From assembly GCF_002804065.1 (NCBI RefSeq), contig NZ_CP024955.1:1302001-1366000 (forward strand): a DNA stretch of 64,000 nt. The letters run 5' to 3'. Shown piece after piece: positions 15,851 through 24,205 of the stretch. The position numbers and the translations under genes were made by a program. The notes under the pieces are model-generated. The model worked only from the letters and a program-made list of their open reading frames with translations. It was not told the DNA's origin and did not search any database. The DNA is from Kyrpidia spormannii. GTDB lineage: Bacteria > Bacillota > Bacilli > Kyrpidiales > Kyrpidiaceae. The first letter of the stretch is position 1. Every line of letters starts with the position of its first letter.

Positions 15851-16618
15851 TCATTCTTCGCTTAAAGTCACGAATTGATATCCTTGTTTCTTGAGAAAAT
15901 CCAGTAGACTATCTAATGCTTCCAACATTCGGGGCTGATTGCCGCCACCGTCGTGAAAAAGCACAATCCTTCCAGGGCCCACCGTGTCTTTGACCACCGC
16001 TGTGATAGCCGTGGCATCCCGGCCGACGACCCAGTCCCTCGGGTCCACAGACCACATGGCGATGGGATGGCCGGTCTGGGCGGCCGCCTGCAGCACGGTG
16101 GGGGTCAATACGCCTCCCGCCGGGCGAAAATAATGGGGCCATATTCCGGTGATGCGCGCAATCACCTGATCGGCTCGTCGGATATCGGCGGCGACGGAAT
16201 CTGGGGACATTTTGTCCAGACGGGCGTGAAGATATCCGTGATTCCCCAATTCATGACCCTCCGCCGCAATTCGTTTAACGATGGAAGGGTGTTTTTCGCA
16301 ATGAATGCCTGTGAGAAAAAACGTGGCCCGAACCCGGTGCTTGCGAAGGATGTACAGGAGCTGCGGGGTGTAGATGGGGTGAGGACCATCGTCGAAGGTC
16401 AGGGCGATGCACTGGCCACTGTGTTGGACGGTACGGATGGGCGCGTTCTGTCCAGGGATCGAACTGTTCGCGGAAATGTTCCAGGATTGGCGATCGTTGG
16501 GATCGACCATTCGGGCGAGCGGATGGTGGCTTAGAAATGTCGGCGCGACGGCCATAAAAGCGACTGCCGTCAGATATAAAGATCCCAGCGGGCGACGTGA
16601 TGTGTTGCGAAACAACAT
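15851..16618 (-). CDS. Polysaccharide deacetylase (NodB homology)
   Basis: Metal-dependent deacetylase of 255 residues acting on N-acetylated cell-surface polymers such as peptidoglycan. The N-terminal hydrophobic segment (LYLTAVAFMAVAPTFL) suggests export or membrane anchoring. Catalytic motifs are TFDDGPH, HELGNHGYLH and FRPAGG, with late segments WSVDPRDW and IVLFHDGGG. The spore-former context makes a PdaA/PdaB-like role in spore cortex possible, but the sequence does not decide this. The transcript ends at 15727. Confidence 0.92.
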   Translation of the reverse strand: MLFRNTSRRPLGSLYLTAVAFMAVAPTFLSHHPLARMVDPNDRQSWNISANSSIPGQNAPIRTVQHSGQCIALTFDDGPHPIYTPQLLYILRKHRVRATFFLTGIHCEKHPSIVKRIAAEGHELGNHGYLHARLDKMSPDSVAADIRRADQVIARITGIWPHYFRPAGGVLTPTVLQAAAQTGHPIAMWSVDPRDWVVGRDATAITAVVKDTVGPGRIVLFHDGGGNQPRMLEALDSLLDFLKKQGYQFVTLSEE

Positions 16619-16809
16619 GACGGGTCCCCTCCGGGCTTTTGAGTACGTCGCATAGTGTAACCGGGCTAGCGACTGGCTATGATCCTGCTGATTGAGCCGA
16701 ACCTTCCCGAATGAACCCGTGGCCGGTTTGGCATTTTCCCGGAGTTGTGAAACAATAAAGGGAAAGGCTTCGAGGTGTCTCGAGCGGGAAATCAGGAGGT
16801 TGGAGTACG

Positions 16810-17286
16810 GTGGAGCAGGAACAAGCGGCGTATATGACCGAAGAGGGATTACGCAAGCTCAAGGAAGAGCTGGAATGGCTAAAAACCGAGAAACGGGCGG
16901 AAGTGAAAGAAAGGCTCAAGATCGCGCGAAGTTACGGTGACCTGTCTGAAAACAGCGAGTATGATGCGGCAAAAGAGGAGCAGGCCTTTGTCGAATCGAG
17001 GATTCTCCAACTGGAAGACCAGATTCGCCGGGCGAAAATCATCCGGGCGGAGGACAAGGTGGAAGGAGTGGTATCCATAGGTTCCACGGTGACCATTCGC
17101 GAACTGCCGGATGGTCCTGAAGAGACTTACACCATTGTGGGAACTGCCGAAGCAGATCCGGGTAAATTTCGGATATCGAATGAGTCGCCCATCGGGGCTG
17201 GTTTACTCGGGCGCCGGGCAGGGGAAGAGGTGGGCATTCAGACGCCGGCCGGGGAGATCATATTCCGGATTTTGCGCATCCGTTGA
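16810..17286 (+). CDS. greA: Transcription elongation factor GreA
   Basis: Cytoplasmic factor that rescues backtracked RNA polymerase by stimulating cleavage of the nascent transcript. 158 residues, the usual length: the N-terminal coiled coil carries the family signature [16 protein letters not shown] with the acidic tip residues, and the C-terminal FKBP-like domain includes [17 protein letters not shown] 16810 follows AGGAGGTTGGAG. It has no operon partner; csp follows 99 bases after the stop. Confidence 0.97.
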   Translation: MEQEQAAYMTEEGLRKLKEELEWLKTEKRAEVKERLKIARSYGDLSENSEYDAAKEEQAFVESRILQLEDQIRRAKIIRAEDKVEGVVSIGSTVTIRELPDGPEETYTIVGTAEADPGKFRISNESPIGAGLLGRRAGEEVGIQTPAGEIIFRILRIR

Positions 17287-17385
17287 ATGACGCATAGAAA
17301 AATTGTTGACCGTCTGCCAATTCCTCTGTGCAGGGGTTGGTTTGTATGTTATGATGAGGGCATAAAGGCGCAAGGAGGCAGCTTC

Positions 17386-17586
17386 GTGAAAGGCAAAGTC
17401 AAGTGGTTCAATGCGGAGAAGGGTTATGGTTTCATTACGCCGGATGACGGCGGGAAAGACGTGTTTGTGCATTATAGCGCGATTCAGGAAGAAGGGTTTC
17501 GTACACTCGAAGAGGGCCAGGACGTCGAGTACGACATCGTGGAAGGTCCGCGGGGCCCTCAGGCAGCGAATGTCGTGAAGTTGTAA
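17386..17586 (+). CDS. CspA-family cold-shock protein
   Basis: Single-stranded nucleic-acid-binding protein of 66 residues. RNP1 (KGYGFITP) and RNP2 (VFVHYSAI) are intact. GTG 17386 lies 5 bases after AAGGAGGCAG; the longer frame to 17287 is not coding-like. It forms a single-gene unit with a strong terminator. Confidence 0.96.
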   Translation: MKGKVKWFNAEKGYGFITPDDGGKDVFVHYSAIQEEGFRTLEEGQDVEYDIVEGPRGPQAANVVKL

Positions 17587-17626
17587 GAGCAATTGATGAA
17601 TGTGCGGACGGGAAGCCAGAAAGGTT

Positions 17627-17666
17627 CAGCCACTGGCCTTAAGGCCAGTGGCTGTTGCTGTTTTTT
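17627..17666 (+). terminator. Intrinsic terminator of the cold-shock gene
   Basis: CAGCCACTGGCC and GGCCAGTGGCTG form a perfect stem around TTAA, followed by TTGCTGTTTTTT. Confidence 0.93.
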
Positions 17667-17729
17667 GCGCTATGGCGCATGGGCCTGGGGGAAGAAACAT
17701 ATCTTTTTGAGGGCGTGCCAGAAAATAGG

Positions 17730-17760
17730 TTGACCGTTTTTCGGTAGACTGGTGTATAAT
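17730..17760 (+). promoter_or_regulatory. Promoter of the ABC importer operon
   Basis: TTGACC (17730-17735) and TATAAT (17755-17760) are 19 bases apart; a TG just before the -10 box gives it an extended character. About 100 bases of leader follow before the first gene; no T-box or known riboswitch motif was seen in it. Confidence 0.65.
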
Positions 17761-17857
17761 CGGCGTAAGTAACAGTTTCTAAATCAGGGGGTAAATCTCC
17801 ACAAAAAGAAGTCGGCGGCCTTCCAAGCGGCCGATCGACGGGAAAAGGGGGCTCAAC

Positions 17858-18868
17858 ATGGAGCGAATGAAAAATAGAGGGTGGTTGTTGGCCGGGGTCG
17901 TAGCCATGACCATGGTGGTGACGGGCTGTGGGGCTCAGAACAGCGCTGGAACTACGTCTGGCGGTTCAGACGCAGGGAAAGTCAAGAAAATCGGCATCAT
18001 TCAAATAATGGATCACCCTGCGCTCAATGCCGCCCGAGACGGATTCATTCAAGCGTTGGCGGATGCGGGGTATAAAGAAGGGGAAAAGGTGACTTTTGAT
18101 CGACAGAACGCCCAGAATGATCAGTCGGTGGCAAAAACGATCGCCGACAAGTTTGTCCGGGACAAGGACGACTTGATCCTGGCGGTGGCCACGCCCTCGG
18201 CTCAGGCTGTATACAACGCCACGAAGACCATCCCCATCGTCTTTACTGCCGTGACGGACCCGGTTAAAGCCGGTTTGGTTCAGTCCCTCGATCATCCGGG
18301 AACGAACGTCACCGGTACGTCGGATGCGGTGCCAATCGGTGAACAATTAAAACTGATTCAACAGATTCTCCCCCATGCAAAGAATGTCGGATTCCTGTAC
18401 AATCCTGGAGAACCGAACTCTGTGGTGCAATTGGATCAGGCGAAGCAAGTTGCGCCGCAGTTCGGTTTTAACCTCATCCCTCAACCGGTTTCAGGGCTCA
18501 ATGATGTAAAAGTGGCCACCGCGCAACTTACGAGTAAGGTGGATGCCATCTACGTTCCCACGGACAACACGGTGGTCTCTGCCATCGCCACGGTGGTCGC
18601 CACGGCCAAGGAGAAGAAGATTCCCGTTTTTGGTTCAGAGGAAGGTCAGGTGCAGCAAGGTGCTCTGATCACCAAAGGAATCGACTATAAGAAGCTGGGC
18701 TACCAGGCGGGGCAACTTGCAGTGAAGATTCTGTCCGGCGCCGATCCGAAAACCTTGCCCGTGGAGACGGCGAAAAATCTGGGCGTGGTAGTCAATCTCA
18801 AGACGGCCCAGGATCTCGGCATTACGATTCCCGATTCGCTACTTCAAGACGCCAAGAAGATCCAATAG
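17858..18868 (+). CDS. ABC transporter substrate-binding lipoprotein (DUF534/TrpX type)
   Basis: Lipid-anchored solute receptor of 336 residues. The signal peptide ends in a lipobox VTGC (VVAMTMVVTGCGAQ). The periplasmic-binding-like fold shows IGIIQIMDHPALNAARDGF, FTAVTDPVKAGLV and NVTGTSDAVP, typical of the DUF534 family that includes TrpX-type aromatic amino acid receptors. ATG 17858 follows AAAAGGGGGC. First of three genes with a permease and an ATPase; substrate unproven, aromatic amino acids are one guess. Confidence 0.9.
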   Translation: MERMKNRGWLLAGVVAMTMVVTGCGAQNSAGTTSGGSDAGKVKKIGIIQIMDHPALNAARDGFIQALADAGYKEGEKVTFDRQNAQNDQSVAKTIADKFVRDKDDLILAVATPSAQAVYNATKTIPIVFTAVTDPVKAGLVQSLDHPGTNVTGTSDAVPIGEQLKLIQQILPHAKNVGFLYNPGEPNSVVQLDQAKQVAPQFGFNLIPQPVSGLNDVKVATAQLTSKVDAIYVPTDNTVVSAIATVVATAKEKKIPVFGSEEGQVQQGALITKGIDYKKLGYQAGQLAVKILSGADPKTLPVETAKNLGVVVNLKTAQDLGITIPDSLLQDAKKIQ

Positions 18869-18880
18869 GGGCGAATAACG

Positions 18881-19750
18881 TTGTTGGACATTCTACTCAC
18901 CGCGGTAAGAGAAGGATTGCTGTTTGGCATCATGGCCATGGGGGTCTTTCTAACCTTTAGGGTTTTAAATTTTGCCGATCTCACCGTGGACGGCACTTTC
19001 GCCCTCGGGGCAGCGACGTACGCGGCCGTGGTGATCAGCGGTGGGTCTGTGTGGGTCGGGATTGCTTTGGCCCTGGCGGGGGGGTTTGCCGCCGGGGCCG
19101 TGACCGGTCTCTTACACACCAAGGCGGGGATCACTGGGCTGCTTAGTGGGATTCTCACCATGATCGCCTTATACTCGATCAATTTGAGGATTATGGGCCG
19201 GCCGAACATCCCGCTGCTGAGCGGGCAGGGGATTTTGGGGGTATTCGAGCCCTTGGGCCTCTCGCCGGACGCCAGCGCATGGGTTGTGTTCGTGTTGTTT
19301 CCAGGGGTGGTGTTCGTCCTTTTGGTGTGGTTGTTTCGCACCAAATTCGGTTACGTGTTGCGGGCCACCGGGGATAATATCCAGATGGTGAGGTCCCTCG
19401 GTGTGAATCCCGAGCGGATGGAGGTGTGGGGGCTGGCGCTCTCCAATGCCCTTGTCAGCCTCTCCGGTGCATTGGTGGCACAGTATCAAGGGTTCGCGGA
19501 CGTAGGGATGGGTATCGGGACCATTATTGCCGGCCTGGCCTCGGTGATCATTGGCGAAGTGTTTGCCGGTTCCCGGGGCATGGGGTGGCTTTTGGCGGGT
19601 GTTTTCCTCGGGACCTTTGTTTATCGGTTGAGCATTGGACTGGCCCTGGTCCTTGGGTTCGAACCCACCGATTTGAAACTCCTCACGGCTATCATCGTGT
19701 TTCTCGCCTTGACGTTGCCGGCTGTTCGAAAGAAGGTGCGGTTCTCGTGA
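18881..19750 (+). CDS. ABC transporter permease (BPD_transp_2 type)
   Basis: Hydrophobic protein of 289 residues with eight or more membrane helices, related to branched-chain amino acid and TrpY-type permeases (GVFLTFRVLNFADLTVDG near the N-terminus, GYVLRATGDNIQMVRSLGVNPERM in the cytoplasmic loop). TTG 18881 (or the second TTG) follows AGGGGCG, 13 bases after the receptor gene. It overlaps the ATPase gene by 4 bases. Confidence 0.92.
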   Translation: MLDILLTAVREGLLFGIMAMGVFLTFRVLNFADLTVDGTFALGAATYAAVVISGGSVWVGIALALAGGFAAGAVTGLLHTKAGITGLLSGILTMIALYSINLRIMGRPNIPLLSGQGILGVFEPLGLSPDASAWVVFVLFPGVVFVLLVWLFRTKFGYVLRATGDNIQMVRSLGVNPERMEVWGLALSNALVSLSGALVAQYQGFADVGMGIGTIIAGLASVIIGEVFAGSRGMGWLLAGVFLGTFVYRLSIGLALVLGFEPTDLKLLTAIIVFLALTLPAVRKKVRFS

Positions 19751-20547
19751 TCGAGATCGAAGGCTTGCATAAAACGTTCCATCGGGGAACCGCCGACGAA
19801 GTGGCCTTGTTCAGAGATTTTTCGTTACGGGTCGAATCCGGAGAGTTTGTCACGATCATCGGAAGCAACGGAGCCGGGAAGTCGACATTGTTGAATTTGA
19901 TTGCGGGAAGCATCCCACCGGATGCGGGGCGGATTGTGGTCAATGGCCGGGATGTTGGAAAAATGCCCGAGCACCGGCGCTCAGCTTTTATCAGCCGGGT
20001 TTTCCAAAATCCGGCGCTTGGCACGTCCCCTTCACTGACGATCGAGGAAAACCTTTCCTTGGCCGTGAATAAAGGCCGACCTTTCGGCTTAGGATTTGCA
20101 AGAGACCGCCGGAGACGGGAGCATTTTAAAGAACGTTTAGCGTCTTTGGGCCTCGGGTTAGAAAATAAATTGGATATTAAGGTGGGGGTTTTATCAGGGG
20201 GACAGCGCCAGGCTCTGGCGTTACTGATGGCCACGGAGGTGAGCCCCTCCCTGCTCCTCCTGGATGAGCACACCGCTGCATTGGACCCTAAGACGGCGGG
20301 AATTATTATGGAGATGACGAAGAAGCTGGTGGAGGAGCACCGGATCACGACCCTCATGGTCACGCACAACATGAAAAATGCTTTGGACTACGGCAACCGT
20401 TTGGTCATGCTCCACCAAGGTTCCGTGGTGGTGGACATTGGTGGCGACGCAAAACGGGGGCTTACCGTCGCGAAGCTCATGGAGCTGTTCGGAGAGGGCT
20501 CTGCCTTGTCCGATCGGATGGTGTTCGCGGAATTCAGTGAAGTCTAA
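19747..20547 (+). CDS. ABC transporter ATP-binding protein
   Basis: ATPase of 266 residues completing the importer. Walker A is GSNGAGKST, the signature LSGGQRQALALLMA, Walker B LLLLDEHTAALDP, and the switch His is in MVTHNMKN. GTG 19747 overlaps the permease stop as GTGA; the longer frame back to 19426 is antisense-like filler over the permease. Translational coupling with the permease is likely. Confidence 0.94.
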   Translation: MIEIEGLHKTFHRGTADEVALFRDFSLRVESGEFVTIIGSNGAGKSTLLNLIAGSIPPDAGRIVVNGRDVGKMPEHRRSAFISRVFQNPALGTSPSLTIEENLSLAVNKGRPFGLGFARDRRRREHFKERLASLGLGLENKLDIKVGVLSGGQRQALALLMATEVSPSLLLLDEHTAALDPKTAGIIMEMTKKLVEEHRITTLMVTHNMKNALDYGNRLVMLHQGSVVVDIGGDAKRGLTVAKLMELFGEGSALSDRMVFAEFSEV

Positions 20548-20562
20548 TCGGGGTGCGGGAAC

Positions 20563-21306
20563 ATGACCAAAGAATCCGGGGGCCGGCTGCCGCAATCCGG
20601 AGTGGCGAGGGAACTCAGACAGAAACTGATCCTGTACGTGTCCCTGGCGATGGTGTTTTTTGTATTGGGCTGGCTTCTCACCGTCCAGTATCGGTCGCTC
20701 CATTCGGGGGGCAATACGGAAGTTTCCCAAGACGCGAGCGAAGTCGCCCACCAGCTCGAAGCCGTAAAAGCCCGGAATCAACAGCTGGAGTCCCAAGTTC
20801 AGGATGTCCAGAAACAGATTGATGGGATCGAAAAACAGTATGGGGGAAACCTCGCATCATTCGAACAGATGCGCATGGACATGGACCGGGCGCGGATTCT
20901 GGCCGGCGCACCAGTGAGCGGCCCTGGGGTGACGGTGACGTTGGACAATGGTCGAGGGACTCAAACAGGGGGCGATAGACAGGCGGCGATCGTCGAGGAA
21001 TGGGACGTCGTGCGCCTGGTCCAGGAACTTTTGGCCGGCGGGGCTGAAGCGGTGGCGGTGAATGGTCAGCGCTGGGCCATCGTTGACAGTCCGGCACCGG
21101 ATTCTGCGCCTGTCCATCTTCACGCCCCTTATCAAATTCAGGCTATTGGGGATCCAAGCGTGTTGATGACGGCGCTGTCGATGCGGGGCGGCATCTTGGA
21201 CTGGCTTCAGCAGAGGGGGCTCACAGTGTCCGCGCCCAAGGCGGTCAACACCCTTCACTTGCCCGGCTACGATGGGCGAAGATGGACCTTTGACATTCGG
21301 CAATAA
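20563..21306 (+). CDS. DUF881 family protein (YlxW/YlxX-like)
   Basis: A 247-residue protein with an N-terminal membrane anchor (LILYVSLAMVFFVLGWLLTV), a coiled coil (residues about 60-95) and the DUF881 domain (GPGVTVTLDNGRG, LVQELLAGGAEAVAVNGQR, and IGDPSVLMTALSMRGGIL). Related genes in Bacillales are found near cell-division loci, but here it stands alone after the ABC importer and before tRNAs, and its role is unknown. ATG 20563 follows GGGTGCGGG. Confidence 0.88.
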   Translation: MTKESGGRLPQSGVARELRQKLILYVSLAMVFFVLGWLLTVQYRSLHSGGNTEVSQDASEVAHQLEAVKARNQQLESQVQDVQKQIDGIEKQYGGNLASFEQMRMDMDRARILAGAPVSGPGVTVTLDNGRGTQTGGDRQAAIVEEWDVVRLVQELLAGGAEAVAVNGQRWAIVDSPAPDSAPVHLHAPYQIQAIGDPSVLMTALSMRGGILDWLQQRGLTVSAPKAVNTLHLPGYDGRRWTFDIRQ

Positions 21307-21396
21307 GGTTTTTGTCGGGGGGCAGGTCCGGGTTGGTTGGCATGGCCTGGTTGCGGCGGGGTGCGAGAAGAATTTCCCTCGCGTACAAATACCCCC

Positions 21397-21425
21397 TTGT
21401 CAAAGACGATGGAGTTTGATAAAGT
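21397..21425 (+). promoter_or_regulatory. Promoter of the first tRNA array
   Basis: TTGTCA (21397-21402), a 17-base spacer and TAAAGT (21420-21425) lie 42 bases ahead of tRNA-Asn. Confidence 0.65.
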
Positions 21426-21466
21426 GTATCTTGTCGCCCGGAGGCGAGGGTGTTACAATCGCGCTT

Positions 21467-21541
21467 TCCTCGGTAGCTCAGTGGTAGAGCGTCCGGCTGT
21501 TAACCGGGTGGTCGCAGGTTCGAATCCTGCCCGGGGAGCCA
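21467..21541 (+). tRNA. tRNA-Asn (GTT)
   Basis: Full cloverleaf with anticodon GTT and encoded CCA. The 75-base sequence is identical to the copy at 51347-51421. Confidence 0.97.
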
Positions 21542-21546
21542 ATCCT

Positions 21547-21622
21547 GCTCCCATAGCTCAGTTGGTAGAGCGCATCCATGGTAAGGATGAGGTCACCAGT
21601 TCGAGCCTGGTTGGGAGCTCCA
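21547..21622 (+). tRNA. tRNA-Thr (GGT)
   Basis: Acceptor GCTCCCA/TGGGAGC; anticodon loop ATGGTAA; CCA encoded. Confidence 0.96.
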
Positions 21623-21666
21623 TACACGGGTTATATCGTCGTTTCTGGACCGGCGGTATAGCCCGG

Positions 21667-21742
<76 letters not shown>

Positions 21743-21745
21743 CAT

Positions 21746-21821
21746 GCCACCTTAGCTCAGTTGGTAGAGCACTTCACTCGTAATGAAGGGGTCGGCGGTT
21801 CGAGTCCGCCAGGTGGCTCCA
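21746..21821 (+). tRNA. tRNA-Thr (CGT)
   Basis: Acceptor GCCACCT/AGGTGGC; anticodon loop CTCGTAA; CCA encoded. Second threonine isoacceptor of the array. Confidence 0.96.
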
Positions 21822-21825
21822 TGAT

Positions 21826-21910
21826 GGAGGGGTACCAAAGCGGTCAACTGGGGCGGACTGTAAATCCGTTGGCGTAGCCTTCGTAGGTTCGAATCCTACC
21901 CCCTCCACCA
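21826..21910 (+). tRNA. tRNA-Tyr (GTA)
   Basis: Class II tRNA with long variable arm; anticodon loop CTGTAAA; CCA encoded. Confidence 0.96.
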
Positions 21911-21982
21911 GAGGTTGCCCGGCTGGGGTCGGCGACCGACGCGATACTGGGGAGACGGGCCTATTGGATGCGAGATCAGGTA

Positions 21983-22011
21983 TTGACGATTGATGCGTAA
22001 GGTGATAGAAT
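21983..22011 (+). promoter_or_regulatory. Internal promoter of the tRNA array
   Basis: TTGACG (21983-21988), a 17-base spacer and TAGAAT (22006-22011), 20 bases before tRNA-Leu, drive Leu-Gly-Cys independently of the first five tRNAs. Confidence 0.8.
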
Positions 22012-22031
22012 AAAGGTCGCCGTTGCAACCT

Positions 22032-22118
22032 GCGGACGTGGCGGAATTGGCAGACGCGCAAGATTCAGGTTCTTGTGGCCGCAAGGTCGTGGGGGTTCAA
22101 GTCCCTTCGTCCGCACCA
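22032..22118 (+). tRNA. tRNA-Leu (CAG)
   Basis: Class II tRNA; anticodon loop TTCAGGT; long variable arm; CCA encoded. Confidence 0.96.
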
Positions 22119-22119
22119 T

Positions 22120-22194
22120 GCGGAAGTAGCTCAGGGGTAGAGCATCGCCTTGCCAAGGCGAGGGCCGCGGGTTCGAATCCCGTCTTCCGCTCCA
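22120..22194 (+). tRNA. tRNA-Gly (GCC)
   Basis: Acceptor GCGGAAG/CTTCCGC; anticodon loop TTGCCAA; CCA encoded; one base after tRNA-Leu. Confidence 0.96.
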
Positions 22195-22199
22195 TAAGT

Positions 22200-22273
<74 letters not shown>

Positions 22274-22411
22274 ATCCCGGATTGTCCGAGCACTGAAACG
22301 GTGTGGGCCGAAAACTTGGCCATGCGGCAAGACTTGTTTCCAGTGGACCTTAAGTCTTAAACAGTTGATGAGGTTTTATGTTACGAAGACCTTTTTTCCC
22401 GGAATCAGCAT

Positions 22412-22443
22412 AGCGACTTCCTCAAAGGGGGTCGCTCTTTTCT
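22412..22443 (+). terminator. Intrinsic terminator
   Basis: AGCGAC and GTCGCT pair around a 13-base loop, followed by CTTTTCT. It lies about 140 bases after tRNA-Cys; the stretch between holds nothing else recognisable. Confidence 0.65.
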
Positions 22444-22519
22444 ATTATGGATGGTTTGGATGAACAACTGTGTCTAGAAATCGGGAAAGCCAAAAAGAGG
22501 GCAGTCGGGAGGTGTCCAA

Positions 22520-23064
22520 GGTGAGCTTGGATCCTAGGGTGCGCGAACTTTTGGACCAGATGGATTTTTCCGCGGTCACCCCCAAGGCGGGGGCCGATCC
22601 CGCCGCGCTTCTGCGAGACGAGGGAGTGCAGAGACATTGCCCCGGAAGAGGCGCCGTCGGTGGTAGCAGGATTTGTGCCCGTGTTGGACATGACGGCCGA
22701 AGATATTCTGCAGAAGAACCCGCGATTTTTAACCCGAGCCAAGAATTTCGACACCTTTTTCAGTTTTGGACCGGAACTTGTGACGGTGGATGAGGTTGAG
22801 GATCTCGCGGGATTGAAGGTAGGCACTTATCTAAACAGCCGATTGCACAGGGAAAACGTGGTGGCCAATATGATTTTTGACCCGTGGTTCCTCGTTTCCT
22901 TTCATTCCCGGGTCATGACCTTTGAGCCCGGGGATATTCTCTCCACCGGAACGCCCGGCGCGGCAGTCATCCGGCCGGGGGATCAAGTGGAATGCCGGAT
23001 CACAGGTTTTCTCCCCTTGGTCAATCCGGTGGGGCGGTACGAACCGGCACCTTCAAAGGTATAA
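22520..23064 (+). pseudogene. Composite remnant: esterase-like start joined to a fumarylacetoacetate-hydrolase end
   Basis: GTG 22520 follows GGAGGTGTCC and gives VSLDPRVRELLDQMDF, which resembles the start of alpha/beta-hydrolase esterases, for about 33 codons. After about 22615 the readable protein is in another frame: CRDIAPEEAPSVVAGFVPVLDM and on to the FAH-family C-terminal half (FDTFFSFGPELVTVDEV, MIFDPWFLVSFHSRVMTFEPGDILSTGTPGAAV). FAH proteins are about 250-300 residues, so the N-terminal half is lost. A deletion joining two former neighbours best explains this; the esterase identity is less sure than the FAH identity. Confidence 0.7.
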
Positions 23065-23072
23065 ACTGCCCG

Positions 23073-23101
23073 TTGACACCAGTCCTGTTTCGTGATACAA
23101 C
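23073..23101 (+). promoter_or_regulatory. Promoter of the Val-Arg tRNA pair
   Basis: TTGACA (23073-23078), a 17-base spacer and TACAAC (23096-23101), starting 9 bases after the pseudogene stop. Confidence 0.7.
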
Positions 23102-23159
23102 AATATGCGTACCCCGTTTTCGGGCGACCGAACGGCCCCGGGACAGGGCTGGGTATGAC

Positions 23160-23234
23160 GCGGCAGTAGCTCAGCGGGAGAGCACCACCTTGACGCGGTG
23201 GGGGCCACAGGTTCGATCCCTGTCTGCCGCACCA
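23160..23234 (+). tRNA. tRNA-Val (GAC)
   Basis: Acceptor GCGGCAG/CTGCCGC; anticodon loop TTGACGC; CCA encoded. Confidence 0.95.
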
Positions 23235-23241
23235 CAATCTT

Positions 23242-23318
23242 GTGCCCGTAGCTCAGCCGGATAGAGCGTCTGACTACGAATCAGAAGGCCGGGAGTTCGA
23301 ATCTCTCCGGGCACGCCA
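23242..23318 (+). tRNA. tRNA-Arg (ACG)
   Basis: Acceptor GTGCCCG/CGGGCAC; anticodon loop CTACGAA, where A34 is expected to become inosine; CCA encoded. Confidence 0.96.
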
Positions 23319-23328
23319 GAGTTCCGCG

Positions 23329-23366
23329 CGTAGGCTGTACCTCGTCGAGGGCGGCCTTTATTTTTT
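23329..23366 (+). terminator. Probable terminator after tRNA-Arg
   Basis: An imperfect stem (AGGCTG..CCTC with GAGG..CGGCCT) is followed by TTATTTTTT. Confidence 0.55.
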
Positions 23367-23556
23367 GGATGGATACAAAGAATTGTCTGCGCCTCCGAAA
23401 AGCTCCCACCCGCCGGTTTGGTGTCCCTCAACGAATTTGGAGGGCGCGGCGGGTCGACTTTTTGAGGAAAACTTGTAAGGCCATTTCGGAAGGCGGGATC
23501 GGAGGCGCGCTACAGTTTTCACCGTCTGTCTCACAATGGCCTATGTACGGCCGATT

Positions 23557-24030
23557 TTATCCGTGGTGAGTGCGGGCCTGGAACTCTTTGGTCCATGCGT
23601 GGATTAGCGAGCACAAACTTTGAACGGCGTCGGCGATGCCGGTGGCTTTGGGTGGATTGGGATTGCCACTGGTTCGGTGGTGAAACGCGATTTCGATGGT
23701 ACCTTGTTGACCGAGGCTGACCAGGGCTCCGGAATGTTGAAAAAGGTGTAAGGGAGGTTCATCGCCTGCGTGGGCGCTCCGCAACGGGTCTGGCCTGAAA
23801 CTCACCTGTAGTCGCACGGTGAGTTCGAGGTAGGCGAAGATCGGGGCGTCGTGAGCGGGGGTAATGGGATAATAGTGGATTCGCGCACTATATCCGGGCC
23901 CATCTGGAACGGAAAAACCAGTGTCCTGAAGTGAAGAGATCAGAAGATTCACGGCACGTTGTACATCTTCGGAAAAAGGAAGGCGATGATTGAGACCGAA
24001 TCGCCCCTCCAATTTAGAAGAAATCCCCAT
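23557..24030 (-). CDS. Hypothetical protein (157 aa)
   Basis: ATG 24030 lies 8 bases after GGGGGGAA. The product appears soluble and mixed alpha/beta, with IHYYPITPAHDAPIFAYLELTVRL as a likely strand pair and a His-containing segment IEIAFHHRTSGN. No signal peptide, membrane helix or family motif is seen. It is a stand-alone gene between the tRNA pair and rocD, both ends well separated. Confidence 0.65.
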   Translation of the reverse strand: MGISSKLEGRFGLNHRLPFSEDVQRAVNLLISSLQDTGFSVPDGPGYSARIHYYPITPAHDAPIFAYLELTVRLQVSFRPDPLRSAHAGDEPPLHLFQHSGALVSLGQQGTIEIAFHHRTSGNPNPPKATGIADAVQSLCSLIHAWTKEFQARTHHG

Positions 24031-24205
24031 GGCGTCTTCCCCCCTTCGGTGTCATCCGCCAAGCCCTCATCTCTATCTTAATGCAAAAGTTGTGAAAAAA
24101 GAAAGAATAAATCATGGACGTGTTGGACACCCTCCCGGCCGGGTGTGTCCTGAGGCTCGCGGATGAGACCCGCATGTGGGGGTGCGCTCCGCCCGATGAT
24201 CGGAA

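Noticed and set aside
17761-17857. T-box or other amino-acid leader before the ABC importer
   Set aside because: No T-box sequence (GGTGGNACCGCG-like) or specifier structure; only a weak GC hairpin.
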